Below are positions 24,303 through 33,047 of a stretch of 64,000 bases of DNA, piece after piece; positions within the stretch are counted from its first letter, which is position 1, and each line of letters begins with the position of its first letter. The notes under the pieces are model-generated. The model saw only the letters and a list, made by a program, of their open reading frames with translations. It had not been told where the DNA came from and made no database searches. Origin of the DNA: Xenophilus aerolatus (GTDB lineage: Bacteria; Pseudomonadota; Gammaproteobacteria; Burkholderiales; Burkholderiaceae_C); NCBI GenBank assembly GCA_030418545.1, contig QAIB01000010.1, positions 62,001-126,000 of the forward strand, given 5' to 3'. A program made the position numbers and the translations under genes.

Positions 24303-26645
24303 ATGAAGAGATCCGTGCTGTCGCGCGCCATTGGCGCTGCTGCAGTTCCCATCGTCGCCTGCGGCTGGAGCGCAGCCATCGCCCAGCAGGCCGCGCCCGC
24401 CGACGACGCGCCCGAGCGCACCAAGTCGCTGGGCATCGTCACCGTCACCGGCGGCCAGCCGACCTCGCTGCCGACGCAGATCCCCACCACCATCGAAGGC
24501 GTGACGCGCGAGGAGATCGACACGCGCATCAACGCCACCGACAGCGAGGACGCGCTCAAGTACCTGCCCAGCCTCCTGGTGCGCAAGCGCTACATCGGCG
24601 ACTACAACCACGCCATCCTGTCCACGCGCGCCTCGGGCACCGGCAACAGCGCGCGCTCGGCCGTGTATGCCGACGGCATCCTGCTGTCCAACTACCTGGG
24701 CAACGGCATCGCCAACGGCACCAACTACGCGCCGCGCTGGGGGCTGGTGTCGCCCGAGGAGATCGAGCGCGTCGACGTGATGTACGGCCCCTTCTCGGCC
24801 GCCTACCCCGGCAACTCGGCGGGCGCGGTGGTCGACTACGTGACGCGCATGCCGACGCAGTTCGAGGCGCACGTGAGCGCCGGCTATTCCTCGCAGCCCA
24901 ACGACCTGTACAACACCCGCCAGACCTTCAACAGCTGGCAGACCAGCGCCTCGCTGGGCAGCAAGGTCGGCGACTGGTCGTGGTGGCTGCACCTTTCGCG
25001 CACCGACAGCGAGGGCCAGCCGCTGACCTTCGCCACCGCGACGGCCGCCTCGGGCCGCGTGGGCTCGGCCGGCACGCCGGTGGCGGGCTACGTGGGCGGG
25101 CTCAACACCACCAACACGCCCTGGTACATCCTGGGCACCGGCACGCAGTACCACACGGTGCAGGACCAGGCCAAGCTCAAGCTGGCCTACGACATCTCGC
25201 CCACCGTGCGCGCGACCTACACGCTCGGCTGGTGGCAGAACACCGGCGAGGGCCGTCCTGCGAGCTACCTCACGGCCGCCAACGGCCTGCCGGTCTACAG
25301 CGGCAACGTCAACATCCTCGGGCGCAGCTACCAGCTGGCGCCCACGGCCTTCCCGCTCACCAACGACGACCAGACGCACGTGATGCATGGTCTGTCGGTG
25401 AAGAGCCGCACGAATGGCGTGTTCGACTGGGAAGTCGCCGCCAGCCTCTACGACTTCCACAAGGACCAGCAGCGCGCACCCACCGTGGCGCTGCCGCTCG
25501 CGGCCTTCGGCGGTGCCGGCACGCTGCAGGACCAGAACGGCACCGGCTGGAACACGCTGGCACTCAAGGGCACCTGGCGGCCGGGCGGCCCGCAGGGCGC
25601 GCACATCGTCGACTTCGGCATTGGGCGCGACAGCTACAAGCTCGCGATCGACAAGAACAACGTGGTCGGCAGCTGGCGCACCGGGCCGGCCAACCCGTTG
25701 TCGGTCGTGAGCGACGTGGGTGGCCGCACGCAGACCACCAGTGCCTGGGTGCAGGACGCCTGGCGCTTCGCCCCGGACTGGAAGGCCGTGCTCGGCCTGC
25801 GCTGGGAAGACTGGAAGGCCTCGAGCGGTTTCACCGCCACGGCCAGCAGCCTGCAGCGCTACGGCGAGCGCAGCGAGTCGCATCTCTCGCCCAAGGCCGC
25901 ACTGGCCTGGCAGTTGGCCGCCGATACGGTGCTCAAGGCCTCGGTCGGCCGCGCGGTGCGCTTCCCCACCGTGGGCGAGCTCTACGGCGCCACCTCGGGC
26001 GGCGCGCTGTCCTTCATCAACGACCCGACGCTCAAGCCCGAGAAGTCGTGGACGGGCGAGCTCAGCCTGGAGAAGGATGTCGGCAATGGCCTGGCCCGCG
26101 CCACGCTCTTCCACGAGACGACGAAGGACGCGCTCTACAGCCAGCTGATCCCCAACAGCACGGTCTCGCGCGTGCAGAACGTCGACAAGGTGCGCACCAC
26201 CGGCGTCGAACTGGCCTACACCGGCACGGATGTGTTCGCGGCCTGGGGCTTCAAGGGCGTGGACCTGGGCGCGAGCCTCACGTATGCCGATTCGAAGACC
26301 GTGGCCAACGCCAACAACCCGGCCAGCGTCGGCAAGTGGCAGCCGCGCGTGCCGCGCTGGCGCTCCACCGTCTACGCCACCTACAAGCCCGACGATCGCT
26401 GGGCCTTCACCGTGGCGGCGCGCTACAGCGGCCGGCAGTACTCCAACCTGGACAACAGCGACGTCAACGCCGACGCCTACTTCGGCGCCAGCAAGTACTT
26501 CACCGTCGACCTGCGCGTGCGCTACCAGATCACCCGCCAGTGGTCGGCGTCCTTCGGCATCGACAACGCCAACAACGACCAGTACTGGAACTTCCATCCC
26601 TATCCGCAGCGGACGTACACCGCCTCGCTGAAATGGGACCTCTGA
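24303..26645 (+). CDS. TonB-dependent outer membrane receptor (probable copper uptake)
   Basis: This 780-residue outer-membrane receptor has a signal peptide ending near IAQQA, then a TonB-box-like stretch (SLGIVTVTGG) and a plug domain (ITREEIDTRINATDSEDALKYLP-type, shown by EEIDTRINATDSEDAL). The plug motif EEIERVDVMYGPFSAAYPGNS and C-terminal barrel ending in TASLKWDL follow. It lacks an obvious siderophore-receptor extension. Immediate neighbours (DUF2946, YcnI-PCu(A)C fusion, second PCu(A)C) point to copper as cargo; this is inference from context. The ATG at 24303 is preferred to 24276 because a good signal peptide and AGAGGG follow and precede it respectively. Confidence 0.88.
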   Translation: MKRSVLSRAIGAAAVPIVACGWSAAIAQQAAPADDAPERTKSLGIVTVTGGQPTSLPTQIPTTIEGVTREEIDTRINATDSEDALKYLPSLLVRKRYIGDYNHAILSTRASGTGNSARSAVYADGILLSNYLGNGIANGTNYAPRWGLVSPEEIERVDVMYGPFSAAYPGNSAGAVVDYVTRMPTQFEAHVSAGYSSQPNDLYNTRQTFNSWQTSASLGSKVGDWSWWLHLSRTDSEGQPLTFATATAASGRVGSAGTPVAGYVGGLNTTNTPWYILGTGTQYHTVQDQAKLKLAYDISPTVRATYTLGWWQNTGEGRPASYLTAANGLPVYSGNVNILGRSYQLAPTAFPLTNDDQTHVMHGLSVKSRTNGVFDWEVAASLYDFHKDQQRAPTVALPLAAFGGAGTLQDQNGTGWNTLALKGTWRPGGPQGAHIVDFGIGRDSYKLAIDKNNVVGSWRTGPANPLSVVSDVGGRTQTTSAWVQDAWRFAPDWKAVLGLRWEDWKASSGFTATASSLQRYGERSESHLSPKAALAWQLAADTVLKASVGRAVRFPTVGELYGATSGGALSFINDPTLKPEKSWTGELSLEKDVGNGLARATLFHETTKDALYSQLIPNSTVSRVQNVDKVRTTGVELAYTGTDVFAAWGFKGVDLGASLTYADSKTVANANNPASVGKWQPRVPRWRSTVYATYKPDDRWAFTVAARYSGRQYSNLDNSDVNADAYFGASKYFTVDLRVRYQITRQWSASFGIDNANNDQYWNFHPYPQRTYTASLKWDL

Positions 26646-26668
26646 CCCGAACCTCAGGAGCCACCGCA

Positions 26669-27553
26669 ATGAAATTTGCGCTTAAAACCATCGCTGCTTC
26701 CGCAATGCTGACGGGCGCTGCAGCCTCTCTTGCTCATGTGGTCCTGCAGCCCGGCCCCGCCGTGGCCGGCAGCACCTACGACGCCGCCCTCAAGGTCGGC
26801 CATGCCTGCAAGGACGCGCGCAGCACCACCGGCCTCACGGTGCGCCTGCCGCGCGGCTTCGTGCTGCAGGACGTGCCGGCCCGCGCCGGCTGGAAGGTCG
26901 ACATCGACCGCAGCGGCACGGGCACTGTCCGCTGGACTGCCGACAGCCCCGCGCAGGCCCTGCCCGGCGACCGGAAGAGCGAGTTCCTGATGCGCGGCAC
27001 GCTGCCCGCCGCGCCCGGCCCGCTGTACTTCGCCGTGCTGCAGACCTGCGACGTGGGCAGCGCCGACTGGGCGCAGCTGCCCACCGGCGTGGCGGGCGAG
27101 ACCTTGTCCTTCCCGGCCGCGCGCCTGAACGTGGTGGCGCCCGGCGGCGCGCCGGTCGATGCCAGCGGCGCCTGGGTGCGCGCCGCGGTACCGGGCCAGA
27201 GTGGCACCGGCGGCTTCATGAAGCTGGCCGCCGGCGTGCCGCTCAAGCTCGTCGGCGTCGCCACGCCCGCGGCCGGTGTGGCCGAAGTGCACGAGATGAA
27301 GATGGAGGGCGACACCATGAAGATGCGCGCCGTCCCCGCGCTCGAGCTGCCCGCGCGGCAGATCGTGGAACTCAAGCCGGGCGGTTATCACCTGATGCTG
27401 ATGGACCTCAAGCAGCCCATCGCCGCCGGCAACGTCATCCCGCTCACGCTGACCTTCGAGGATGCGACGGGCGCGAAGAGCACGCTGCTCGTGCGGGCGC
27501 CGGTGCAGGCCGCGCCGACCGGCGCCGCAGCCGGCGGGGCCCATAAGCATTGA
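26669..27553 (+). CDS. YcnI (DUF1775)-PCu(A)C fused copper-binding protein
   Basis: This 294-residue periplasmic protein joins two copper modules. After the signal peptide, the mature chain should begin at His (SLA/HVVLQPG), the usual first ligand of YcnI domains, which span about 23-160. From about 168 onward is a PCu(A)C domain with the ligand set HEM (in VAEVHEMKMEGDTMKM) and HLM (in GGYHLMLMDL). A His-containing tail AHKH ends the protein. The role is probably periplasmic copper capture and delivery to cytochrome oxidase assembly. It follows the TonB receptor by 23 bp. The PCu(A)C half is nearly repeated in the gene at 27879. Confidence 0.9.
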   Translation: MKFALKTIAASAMLTGAAASLAHVVLQPGPAVAGSTYDAALKVGHACKDARSTTGLTVRLPRGFVLQDVPARAGWKVDIDRSGTGTVRWTADSPAQALPGDRKSEFLMRGTLPAAPGPLYFAVLQTCDVGSADWAQLPTGVAGETLSFPAARLNVVAPGGAPVDASGAWVRAAVPGQSGTGGFMKLAAGVPLKLVGVATPAAGVAEVHEMKMEGDTMKMRAVPALELPARQIVELKPGGYHLMLMDLKQPIAAGNVIPLTLTFEDATGAKSTLLVRAPVQAAPTGAAAGGAHKH

Positions 27554-27569
27554 CGTGCCCCGCGCTGGC

Positions 27570-27854
27570 ATGGACAGTGGCCGAATGAGCCCGCCTCCCG
27601 ACGCCTCGCCCGCACCCCGCGCGCGCTCGCGCTCGCGCCCGCGCCCGCGCCGGTGGCGTGCGGTGCGCGCCATCGCCGTTCTCGCCGTGGTGTCTGTGGT
27701 CGGCACCGCGCTCGGCCTGGCGGCGCTGCGCTTCGTGACCGAGACCGACGGCTCCACCGATCGCGCGCTCACGCGCTGGGTCGAGGTCTGCACGCAGACC
27801 GGCAGTTATCTCATCAGCGTGGCCGTCGGCCGTCCGCCGCCGACCAAGGATTGA
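27570..27854 (+). CDS. Small membrane protein of the copper locus, unknown
   Basis: This protein of about 94 residues has an arginine-rich N-terminus, one transmembrane helix (AIAVLAVVSVVGTALGLAAL) and a short C-terminal region with one cysteine (VEVCTQTGSYLI). An alternative ATG at 27585 would shorten it by five residues; neither start has a good ribosome site. It lies between the two PCu(A)C genes, 16 bp after the first and 24 bp before the second. No family recognised. Confidence 0.6.
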   Translation: MDSGRMSPPPDASPAPRARSRSRPRPRRWRAVRAIAVLAVVSVVGTALGLAALRFVTETDGSTDRALTRWVEVCTQTGSYLISVAVGRPPPTKD

Positions 27855-27878
27855 TCCTTCTGTTTCCCTGGAACACGC

Positions 27879-28358
27879 ATGACCCCTTCGTTTGCTACCA
27901 AATTCGTAGCTGCCTGCGCCGTGTATGCGGGCGCCGTGGCCGCTTTTGCCCAGAATGCAGCGCCCGTCGAGACCAGCGGCGCCTGGGTGCGTGCCGCCGT
28001 GCCGGGCCAGAGCGGCACCGGCGCCTTCATGAAGCTCACGGCGCAGGCGCCGCTCAAGCTGGTCGGTGTGGCCACGCCCGTGGCCGGCGTGGCCGAGGTG
28101 CACGAGATGAAGCTGGAAGGCGACACCATGAAGATGCGCGGCGTGCCCGCGCTCGACCTGCCTGCACGCCAAGCCGTCGAGCTCAAGCCGGGCGGCTACC
28201 ACGTCATGCTGATGGACCTGCAGCAGCCCATCCGCGTCGGCGGGAGCGTCCCGCTCACCCTCACCTTCGAGGACGCCAAGGGCGTGAAGAGCACGCTGGC
28301 GTTGCAGGTGCCCGTGCAGGCCGGCGCGCCGGGCGCGATGGCGGGGCACAAACACTGA
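27879..28358 (+). CDS. Periplasmic copper chaperone PCu(A)C
   Basis: This 159-residue exported protein delivers Cu(I), in related systems to the CuA site of cytochrome oxidase. The signal peptide ends near AAFAQNA. The ligands are H and M in VAEVHEMKLEGDTMKM and H and M in GGYHVMLMDL. The domain is almost a copy of the second half of the fusion protein at 26669 (both have TSGAWVRAAVPGQSGTG or SGAWVRAAVPGQSGTG), indicating local duplication. The signal peptide coding DNA (27893-27952) closely matches dispersed repeat family A. Tail ends HKH. Confidence 0.92.
   Translation: MTPSFATKFVAACAVYAGAVAAFAQNAAPVETSGAWVRAAVPGQSGTGAFMKLTAQAPLKLVGVATPVAGVAEVHEMKLEGDTMKMRGVPALDLPARQAVELKPGGYHVMLMDLQQPIRVGGSVPLTLTFEDAKGVKSTLALQVPVQAGAPGAMAGHKH
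27893..27952 (+). repeat. Repeat family A copy 4, coding for the signal peptide of PCu(A)C
   Basis: TTGCTACCAAATTCGTAGCT followed by GCCTGCGCCGTGTATGCGGG and CGCCGTGGCCGCTTTTGC aligns along its length with copy 2 at 2551, about 80 percent identical by eye. Here it is read as ATKFVAACAVYAGAVAAFA, a working-looking signal peptide. Confidence 0.6.
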
Positions 28359-28475
28359 GCGAGTGCCCGCGTCCTCGCGGGCGGACGCCGAGGATGGACG
28401 GTCTGGGACACGCGCACTCGGGTTAAGCTGGCGAGACCTGTCCCGACCCCAGAACCACAGCTCAGGAGACCTCCG

Positions 28476-29246
28476 ATGACCGAAGCCGCCAAACCCTTCG
28501 CCTTCAGCCAGCTCGTGCCGGGTTTCGATTTCCTGAAGAGCCTCACCGGCGCGGCGGCCAGCGGCACGGTGCCAGGACTGCCGAGCCTGTCGAACTGGGT
28601 CGCGCCCACGCTGAGCGTCGAAGAACTCGACAAGCGCATCAACGAACTCAAGACCGTGCAGTACTGGCTGGAGCAGAACGTGCACGCGCTCAAGGCCACC
28701 ATCCAGGCGCTGGAGGTGCAGAAGATGACGCTGTCGACCCTGCGCGGCATGAACGTGCGCATGGAGGACCTGGCCAACGCCTTCACCCGTTCCACCGCCA
28801 GCGCCGCCGCTGCGGTGCGCGATGCGGCGGGCAGCGCGCCCCCGGCGGCCGCGCCGGCGCCGGCGCCCGAGCCGCAGGTCGACGAGGAGCCGGTGGAGGA
28901 CGAGGACGCGCCGCCGGTCGGCCCGCCCCCCGCGGCCGCCCGCGCGCCCAAGGGCCAATCCGCCGGTGCCGCTGCGGACAAGCCCGCCGGCGACGCGCCG
29001 GGCGTGATCGATCCGCTGCAGTGGTGGAACGCGCTCACGCAGCAGTTCCAGCAGATCGCGAGCAATGCGTTGCAGGATGCATCGCAGTTGAAGATGCCTG
29101 CCGTGCCCTCGACCGGCAAGCCCAAGGTCGCCGCCCGCAAGGCGGCGCCCAAGAAGAAGGCCGCTGCCGCCAAAGCGCCGGCCCGCAAGGCCCCGGCGAA
29201 GAAGGCCGCGGCCGCGAAGCGCCCCGCGTCGCGAACGCGCGGCTAG
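28476..29246 (+). CDS. phaM: PHA granule regulatory protein PhaM
   Basis: This 256-residue protein of polyhydroxyalkanoate carbonosomes activates PHA synthase and links granules to DNA. The N-terminal ~100 residues match PhaM (FAFSQLVPGFDFLKSL, LSVEELDKRINELKTVQYWLEQN). A Pro/Ala-rich acidic linker follows, and the C-terminus is a histone-like Lys/Ala tail (PAKKA/KKAAAAK repeats) expected to bind DNA. AGGAG precedes the ATG. The gene is monocistronic in appearance: hairpins at 28367-28384 and 29260-29281 flank it. PHA synthesis genes are not in the window. Confidence 0.9.
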   Translation: MTEAAKPFAFSQLVPGFDFLKSLTGAAASGTVPGLPSLSNWVAPTLSVEELDKRINELKTVQYWLEQNVHALKATIQALEVQKMTLSTLRGMNVRMEDLANAFTRSTASAAAAVRDAAGSAPPAAAPAPAPEPQVDEEPVEDEDAPPVGPPPAAARAPKGQSAGAAADKPAGDAPGVIDPLQWWNALTQQFQQIASNALQDASQLKMPAVPSTGKPKVAARKAAPKKKAAAAKAPARKAPAKKAAAAKRPASRTRG

Positions 29247-29259
29247 CCCTCACACGATC

Positions 29260-29281
29260 GCCGGCGACGGTCGTCGCCGGC
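29260..29281. terminator. Hairpin after phaM
   Basis: The perfect stem GCCGGCGA and TCGCCGGC is separated by six bases, 14 bases after the phaM stop. There is no T tract, so it is a weak or factor-dependent terminator at best. Confidence 0.35.
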
Positions 29282-29295
29282 CCGAGAAAGTCCGC

Positions 29296-30582
29296 ATGAA
29301 GCTCTTCCCCTCCGGCCACGCCACCCATCCGCAATGGCGCATGGCCGCCGGCCTGGTGCTCGCGCAATTGCGCGCGCAGATGGCACTGCCCGACCACGAG
29401 GCGGCGCCCACGCTGGGCCTGCTCTACATCACCGATCACTACGCCGCCGAGGCCAAGGACATCCTCGAGCACTTCGGTGCCGAACTGCCCGAGGTCACCG
29501 ACTGGGCCGGCACCGTGGGCCTGGGCATCGTCGCCAACAACGTCGAGTATGTCGACGAGCCGGCGATCAGCGTGCTGCTGTGCGCGTTGCCGGCCGACCA
29601 GTACCGCGTGTTCTCCGGCGTGGCGCCGCTGGCGGTGGCGGACAGCGACGGCGCCAACGGCCCCAACCAGCACTTCCGCGCTCACACGGCGCTGGTGCAT
29701 GCCGACGGCGAGACGCCCGAGCTGCCCGAGCTGATCGCCGAGGTGGCGGGCCGCACCGACACCGGCTACCTCTTCGGCGGCCTGTCCTCGGGCCGCCGCG
29801 GGGGCCTGCAGTTCGCCATCGGCGGCAACGGCACCATTCGCGGCCAGGGCGCGGCGAGCGGCGTGTTCCGCGGCGGCCTGTCGGGTGTGGCCTTCGGGCC
29901 GCAGGTGCGACTGGTGTCGCGCGTGACGCAGGGCTGCCAGCCCATCTCGCCCGAGCGCGAGATCACCGAGGCCGACGGCAACCTCATCCTGCGCGTCGGC
30001 CAGCAGATGGCGCTGGACTGGCTGCTCGACACGCTGAAGGTGTCGCTGGAGGAGCCGCAGGAGGCGATCGACGCCGTGCGCGCCACGCTGGTCGGCCTGG
30101 TGGCTGCGGGGGCCGACGGCCGCCGCCGCACCGGTGACCTCGGCGCCGACGTGCTGGTGCGCCACATCATCGGCCTGGACCCCAACCGGCGCGGCATCGC
30201 CATCGCCGACCAGGTGGAGGTCGGCATGCGCATGAGCCTGTGCCGCCGCAATGCGGTGGCGGCGCGCGCCGACCTGATGCGCATCTGTGCCGAGATCCGC
30301 GAGGAGCTCGAGCCCGAGGAGCAGACCCTGGCCGTGGCCCAGGCCGTGGCCGCCGGCGAGGCCGAGGCCGCGCCGCACCCCGCGCGGCGCATTGCCGGCG
30401 CCGTGTACGTCAGCTGCGTGGGCCGCGGCGGCGCGCATTTCGGCGCGCCCCACGCCGAGTTGCAGATCCTGCGCCACGCACTGGGCGACGTGCCGCTGGC
30501 CGGCTTCTTCGCCGGCGGCGAGATCGCGCGGCATCACCTCTACGGCTATACGGGCGTGCTGACGGTGTTCACCACCGATTGA
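29296..30582 (+). CDS. FIST domain sensory protein
   Basis: This 428-residue cytoplasmic protein has FIST-N (about 40-220) and FIST-C (about 230-400) domains. FIST proteins are thought to bind small ligands, perhaps amino acids, and usually feed signal-transduction proteins. Motifs seen are LYITDHYAAEAKDILEHFG, GLSSGRRGGLQFAIGG, and near the end CVGRGGAHFGAPHAELQIL and AGFFAGGEIARHHLYGYTGVLTVF, which is highly characteristic. It has no fused output domain. It lies between phaM and a small membrane gene, both on the same strand. Confidence 0.88.
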   Translation: MKLFPSGHATHPQWRMAAGLVLAQLRAQMALPDHEAAPTLGLLYITDHYAAEAKDILEHFGAELPEVTDWAGTVGLGIVANNVEYVDEPAISVLLCALPADQYRVFSGVAPLAVADSDGANGPNQHFRAHTALVHADGETPELPELIAEVAGRTDTGYLFGGLSSGRRGGLQFAIGGNGTIRGQGAASGVFRGGLSGVAFGPQVRLVSRVTQGCQPISPEREITEADGNLILRVGQQMALDWLLDTLKVSLEEPQEAIDAVRATLVGLVAAGADGRRRTGDLGADVLVRHIIGLDPNRRGIAIADQVEVGMRMSLCRRNAVAARADLMRICAEIREELEPEEQTLAVAQAVAAGEAEAAPHPARRIAGAVYVSCVGRGGAHFGAPHAELQILRHALGDVPLAGFFAGGEIARHHLYGYTGVLTVFTTD

Positions 30583-30600
30583 CCGCACGGGGCCGACGCC

Positions 30601-31299
30601 ATGCCGGGGCCTGAAGCGCCGTCGCCGTCATCGGCTCCGCGGACCGGCGCGCGCACCGCCTGGGCCGCGGCGGCGCTGCTCGCGGTGCTGGCGCTGGTCG
30701 CTGCGGCCTTCGCCTGGCTCGGTCCCCTGCGCGCGCCGCTCGGGCGCTCGGAGCAGGCCGTGCCGGTGCTCGACCCCACGCAGGTGCTGGTGCTGCGCAC
30801 GCCGGGCGGCCACCTGGAGGTGTCGACGCTGGTGAAGGTGGAGGAATTCGGCTGGCGCTCCTCGCGCACCTGCCTGTGGCGCGACTGTGGCTGGCTGCTG
30901 GGCGAGCGCCTCGGAACGATCCGCGCACCGGTGCACTACACCTACCGCATCCCGCTGGCGGACACCTGGACGCTGCGGCCGGACGGCAGCGGCTATGTGC
31001 TCAGCGTGCCGGCGCCGCAGCCGCTGCTGCCACCGGCCGTCGAGCTCGCCAAGGCCGAATTCCGCAGCGAGAAGGGCGGCCTGCTGGCGCCCGACGGTGC
31101 CGCCAACCAGGCGCTGCTGATGCGCAACCTTGGCCCCGAGCTCGAACGCCGCGCCGGGCGCACCGAGTACCTGCGTGCCCAGGCGCCGATGGCCGAGCAG
31201 ACGATCCGCGAGTTCGCGCACAAGTGGATGCGCGAACAGCTCGGCGCCTCCTCGGCGGCGCCGGTGCGCATCGAGGTGCGCCTGGGCGACGACGGTTAG
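30601..31299 (+). CDS. Membrane-anchored protein of unknown function
   Basis: This 232-residue protein has one N-terminal transmembrane helix at about 20-42 and an exported domain. The domain has a hydrophobic start (VLVLRTPGGHLEVSTLVKVEEFGW), a two-cysteine loop (SRTCLWRDCGWLLGE) and a C-terminal amphipathic stretch (EQTIREFAHKWMREQLG). The layout resembles DUF4230-type proteins, but I am not certain. It follows the FIST gene by 18 bp. Its stop overlaps the end of the convergent lysR-type gene by 4 bp. Confidence 0.65.
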   Translation: MPGPEAPSPSSAPRTGARTAWAAAALLAVLALVAAAFAWLGPLRAPLGRSEQAVPVLDPTQVLVLRTPGGHLEVSTLVKVEEFGWRSSRTCLWRDCGWLLGERLGTIRAPVHYTYRIPLADTWTLRPDGSGYVLSVPAPQPLLPPAVELAKAEFRSEKGGLLAPDGAANQALLMRNLGPELERRAGRTEYLRAQAPMAEQTIREFAHKWMREQLGASSAAPVRIEVRLGDDG

Positions 31300-32207
31300 G
31301 CCTGCTGGTACGCCGCGACCTCGGCCTCCAGCCAGCGCGCGAAGTCCTCGCGCTGCGCCGAAGCGCTGCTTTCGGGCCACACCAGCCAGTAGGGGTAGGT
31401 GTAGGGCACGCGGATGTCGGTCAGTGCCACCAGCTCGCCGCGGCGCAGCAGTGCATCGGCCACGCTGCGCCGCTCCAGCGCCACGCCCTGGCCGAGGCGC
31501 GCAGCCTCCAGCGAGAGGTTGGAGTCGTTGATCCACAGGCGGCCCGCGGGCGGTGGCTCCGGCAGTTCCGCGGCCTGGCACCACGGGGCCCACGGTTCGG
31601 CCGAGCGGATGCGCGTGCACGCCAGCACCTCGGCCGGCGTGCGGGGCAGGGCGCCGCCATTCAGGTGCGGCGACGCGACCATGAGCAGCTCGTCGTCGAA
31701 GAGGTGTCGCTGCGCCAGCCCGTCCCATGGGCCCTGGCCCATGCGGATGGCCACGTGCGCCGCGCCCTGGCGCAGGTCCTGCACCTCCAGGCTGGCCTGC
31801 AGGCGCACACGATGTTCGGGGTGCAGCGCGAGGAAGCGCGGCAGGCGCGGCAGCAGCCAGTGCAGTCCGAACGAGGGCACGACCGCGACCACCAGCTCCC
31901 CGGCGCGCGGGCGTATGCGCAGCGCGCGCGTGGCTTCGCCGATGCCCTGCAGCGCGGCGCGCACCTGCAGTGCGTAGAGGCGCCCGTTCTCCGAGAGGCG
32001 CAGCCCGCGCCCTGCGCGCTCGAAGAGCGAGAGGCCCAGCAGTTCCTCCAGTTGCCTCACCTGCTGGCTGACCGCGGAGTGCGTGACGTGCAGCGCCTCG
32101 GCGGCGCGCGTGACGCTGCCGAGCCGCGCCACCGCCTCGAAGCAGCGCAGCGCCTGCAAGGGCGGCATGTCGGTAGGCGTGAGGGCGTCGGGCTGCGGCG
32201 ATGTCAT
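31296..32207 (-). CDS. LysR family transcriptional regulator (GcvA-like)
   Basis: This 303-residue regulator has an N-terminal winged helix (MPPLQALRCFEAVARLGSVTRAAEALHVTHSAVSQQVRQLEELLG) and a type 2 periplasmic-binding-like effector domain. The PPLQALRCFEAVAR opening and the position of HSAVSQQVRQLE are characteristic of GcvA-type LysR proteins. The ATG at 32207 is preferred over further upstream ones by homology. It is divergent from a GST gene 116 bp away, the usual layout when a LysR regulator controls its neighbour. Confidence 0.88.
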   Translation of the reverse strand: MTSPQPDALTPTDMPPLQALRCFEAVARLGSVTRAAEALHVTHSAVSQQVRQLEELLGLSLFERAGRGLRLSENGRLYALQVRAALQGIGEATRALRIRPRAGELVVAVVPSFGLHWLLPRLPRFLALHPEHRVRLQASLEVQDLRQGAAHVAIRMGQGPWDGLAQRHLFDDELLMVASPHLNGGALPRTPAEVLACTRIRSAEPWAPWCQAAELPEPPPAGRLWINDSNLSLEAARLGQGVALERRSVADALLRRGELVALTDIRVPYTYPYWLVWPESSASAQREDFARWLEAEVAAYQQA

Positions 32208-32323
32208 GTCAGGATTTCTAACGCATCCGTGCAGAACATGTCGATGGTCCTCGCGTCCCATGGCAGATAAATTTCCAGGGGGGCGTGGCGTGAAGCGCCC
32301 CATGAAATGAAAGAAGAACTGAA

Positions 32324-32947
32324 ATGATGCAACTCATCGGCATGCTCGATTCGCCCTACGTGCGGCGCACGGCGATCTCGCTGCAATTGCTGGGGCTGGA
32401 CTTCGCGTCGCGGCCCGTGTCGGTCTTTCGGCAGATCGACGAATTCCGCCGCTTCAACCCGGTCGTCAAGGCGCCCACGCTGATGCTGGACGACGGCACG
32501 GCGCTGATGGATTCCAGCCTGATCCTGCAGCATGCCGAGGAGATCGCCGGGCCGGCGCGCAGCCTGTGGCCGGCGGCGCCGGCCGAACGGGTGCGGGCGC
32601 TGCGGCTCACCGGCCTGGCGCTCGCGGCCTGCGAGAAGGCGGTGCAGCTCGTCTACGAGCGCGAACTGCGCCCCGCCGACAAGCGCCATGCGCCCTGGAC
32701 CGAGCGCGTGCACGGCCAGGTGCTGGCCGCGTGGGAGGCGATCGAGGCCGAGATGCGCCGCGCGGCGCTGCCCGCTGCTGCCGGCGGCCAGCCGATCGGC
32801 CAGGCCGGGCTGACGATCGCCGTGGTCTGGCACTTCACGCAGGTGCTGCTGCCGGGCGTGGTGGTGCCCGGCGACTTCCCGCTGCAGGCCGCGCATTCGG
32901 CGCAGGCCGAGGCGCTGCCGGCGTTCACCGCCTGGCCGCACGCTTGA
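32324..32947 (+). CDS. Glutathione S-transferase family protein
   Basis: This 207-residue protein has a thioredoxin-like N-terminal domain (GMLDSPYVRRTAISLQLLGL, Ser10 as likely catalytic residue, and the KAPTLMLDDGTALMDSSLIL glutathione-binding segment) and a helical C-terminal domain. It probably conjugates or reduces small electrophiles with glutathione. The divergent LysR gene is a likely regulator. Confidence 0.85.
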   Translation: MMQLIGMLDSPYVRRTAISLQLLGLDFASRPVSVFRQIDEFRRFNPVVKAPTLMLDDGTALMDSSLILQHAEEIAGPARSLWPAAPAERVRALRLTGLALAACEKAVQLVYERELRPADKRHAPWTERVHGQVLAAWEAIEAEMRRAALPAAAGGQPIGQAGLTIAVVWHFTQVLLPGVVVPGDFPLQAAHSAQAEALPAFTAWPHA

Positions 32948-33047
32948 AGCGCCTCGGGGGCGTCACGGTCGATGCTCCAGCGCGCCGACGCGCGCAGTGG
33001 CCGATGGCCGGCCGGCGCGACGGCCGCGTCCTGCGAAGATCGCGCCC

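Noticed and set aside
24297-26669. A 790-codon open frame on the minus strand
   Set aside because: It is antisense to the TonB receptor and has biased composition without domains.
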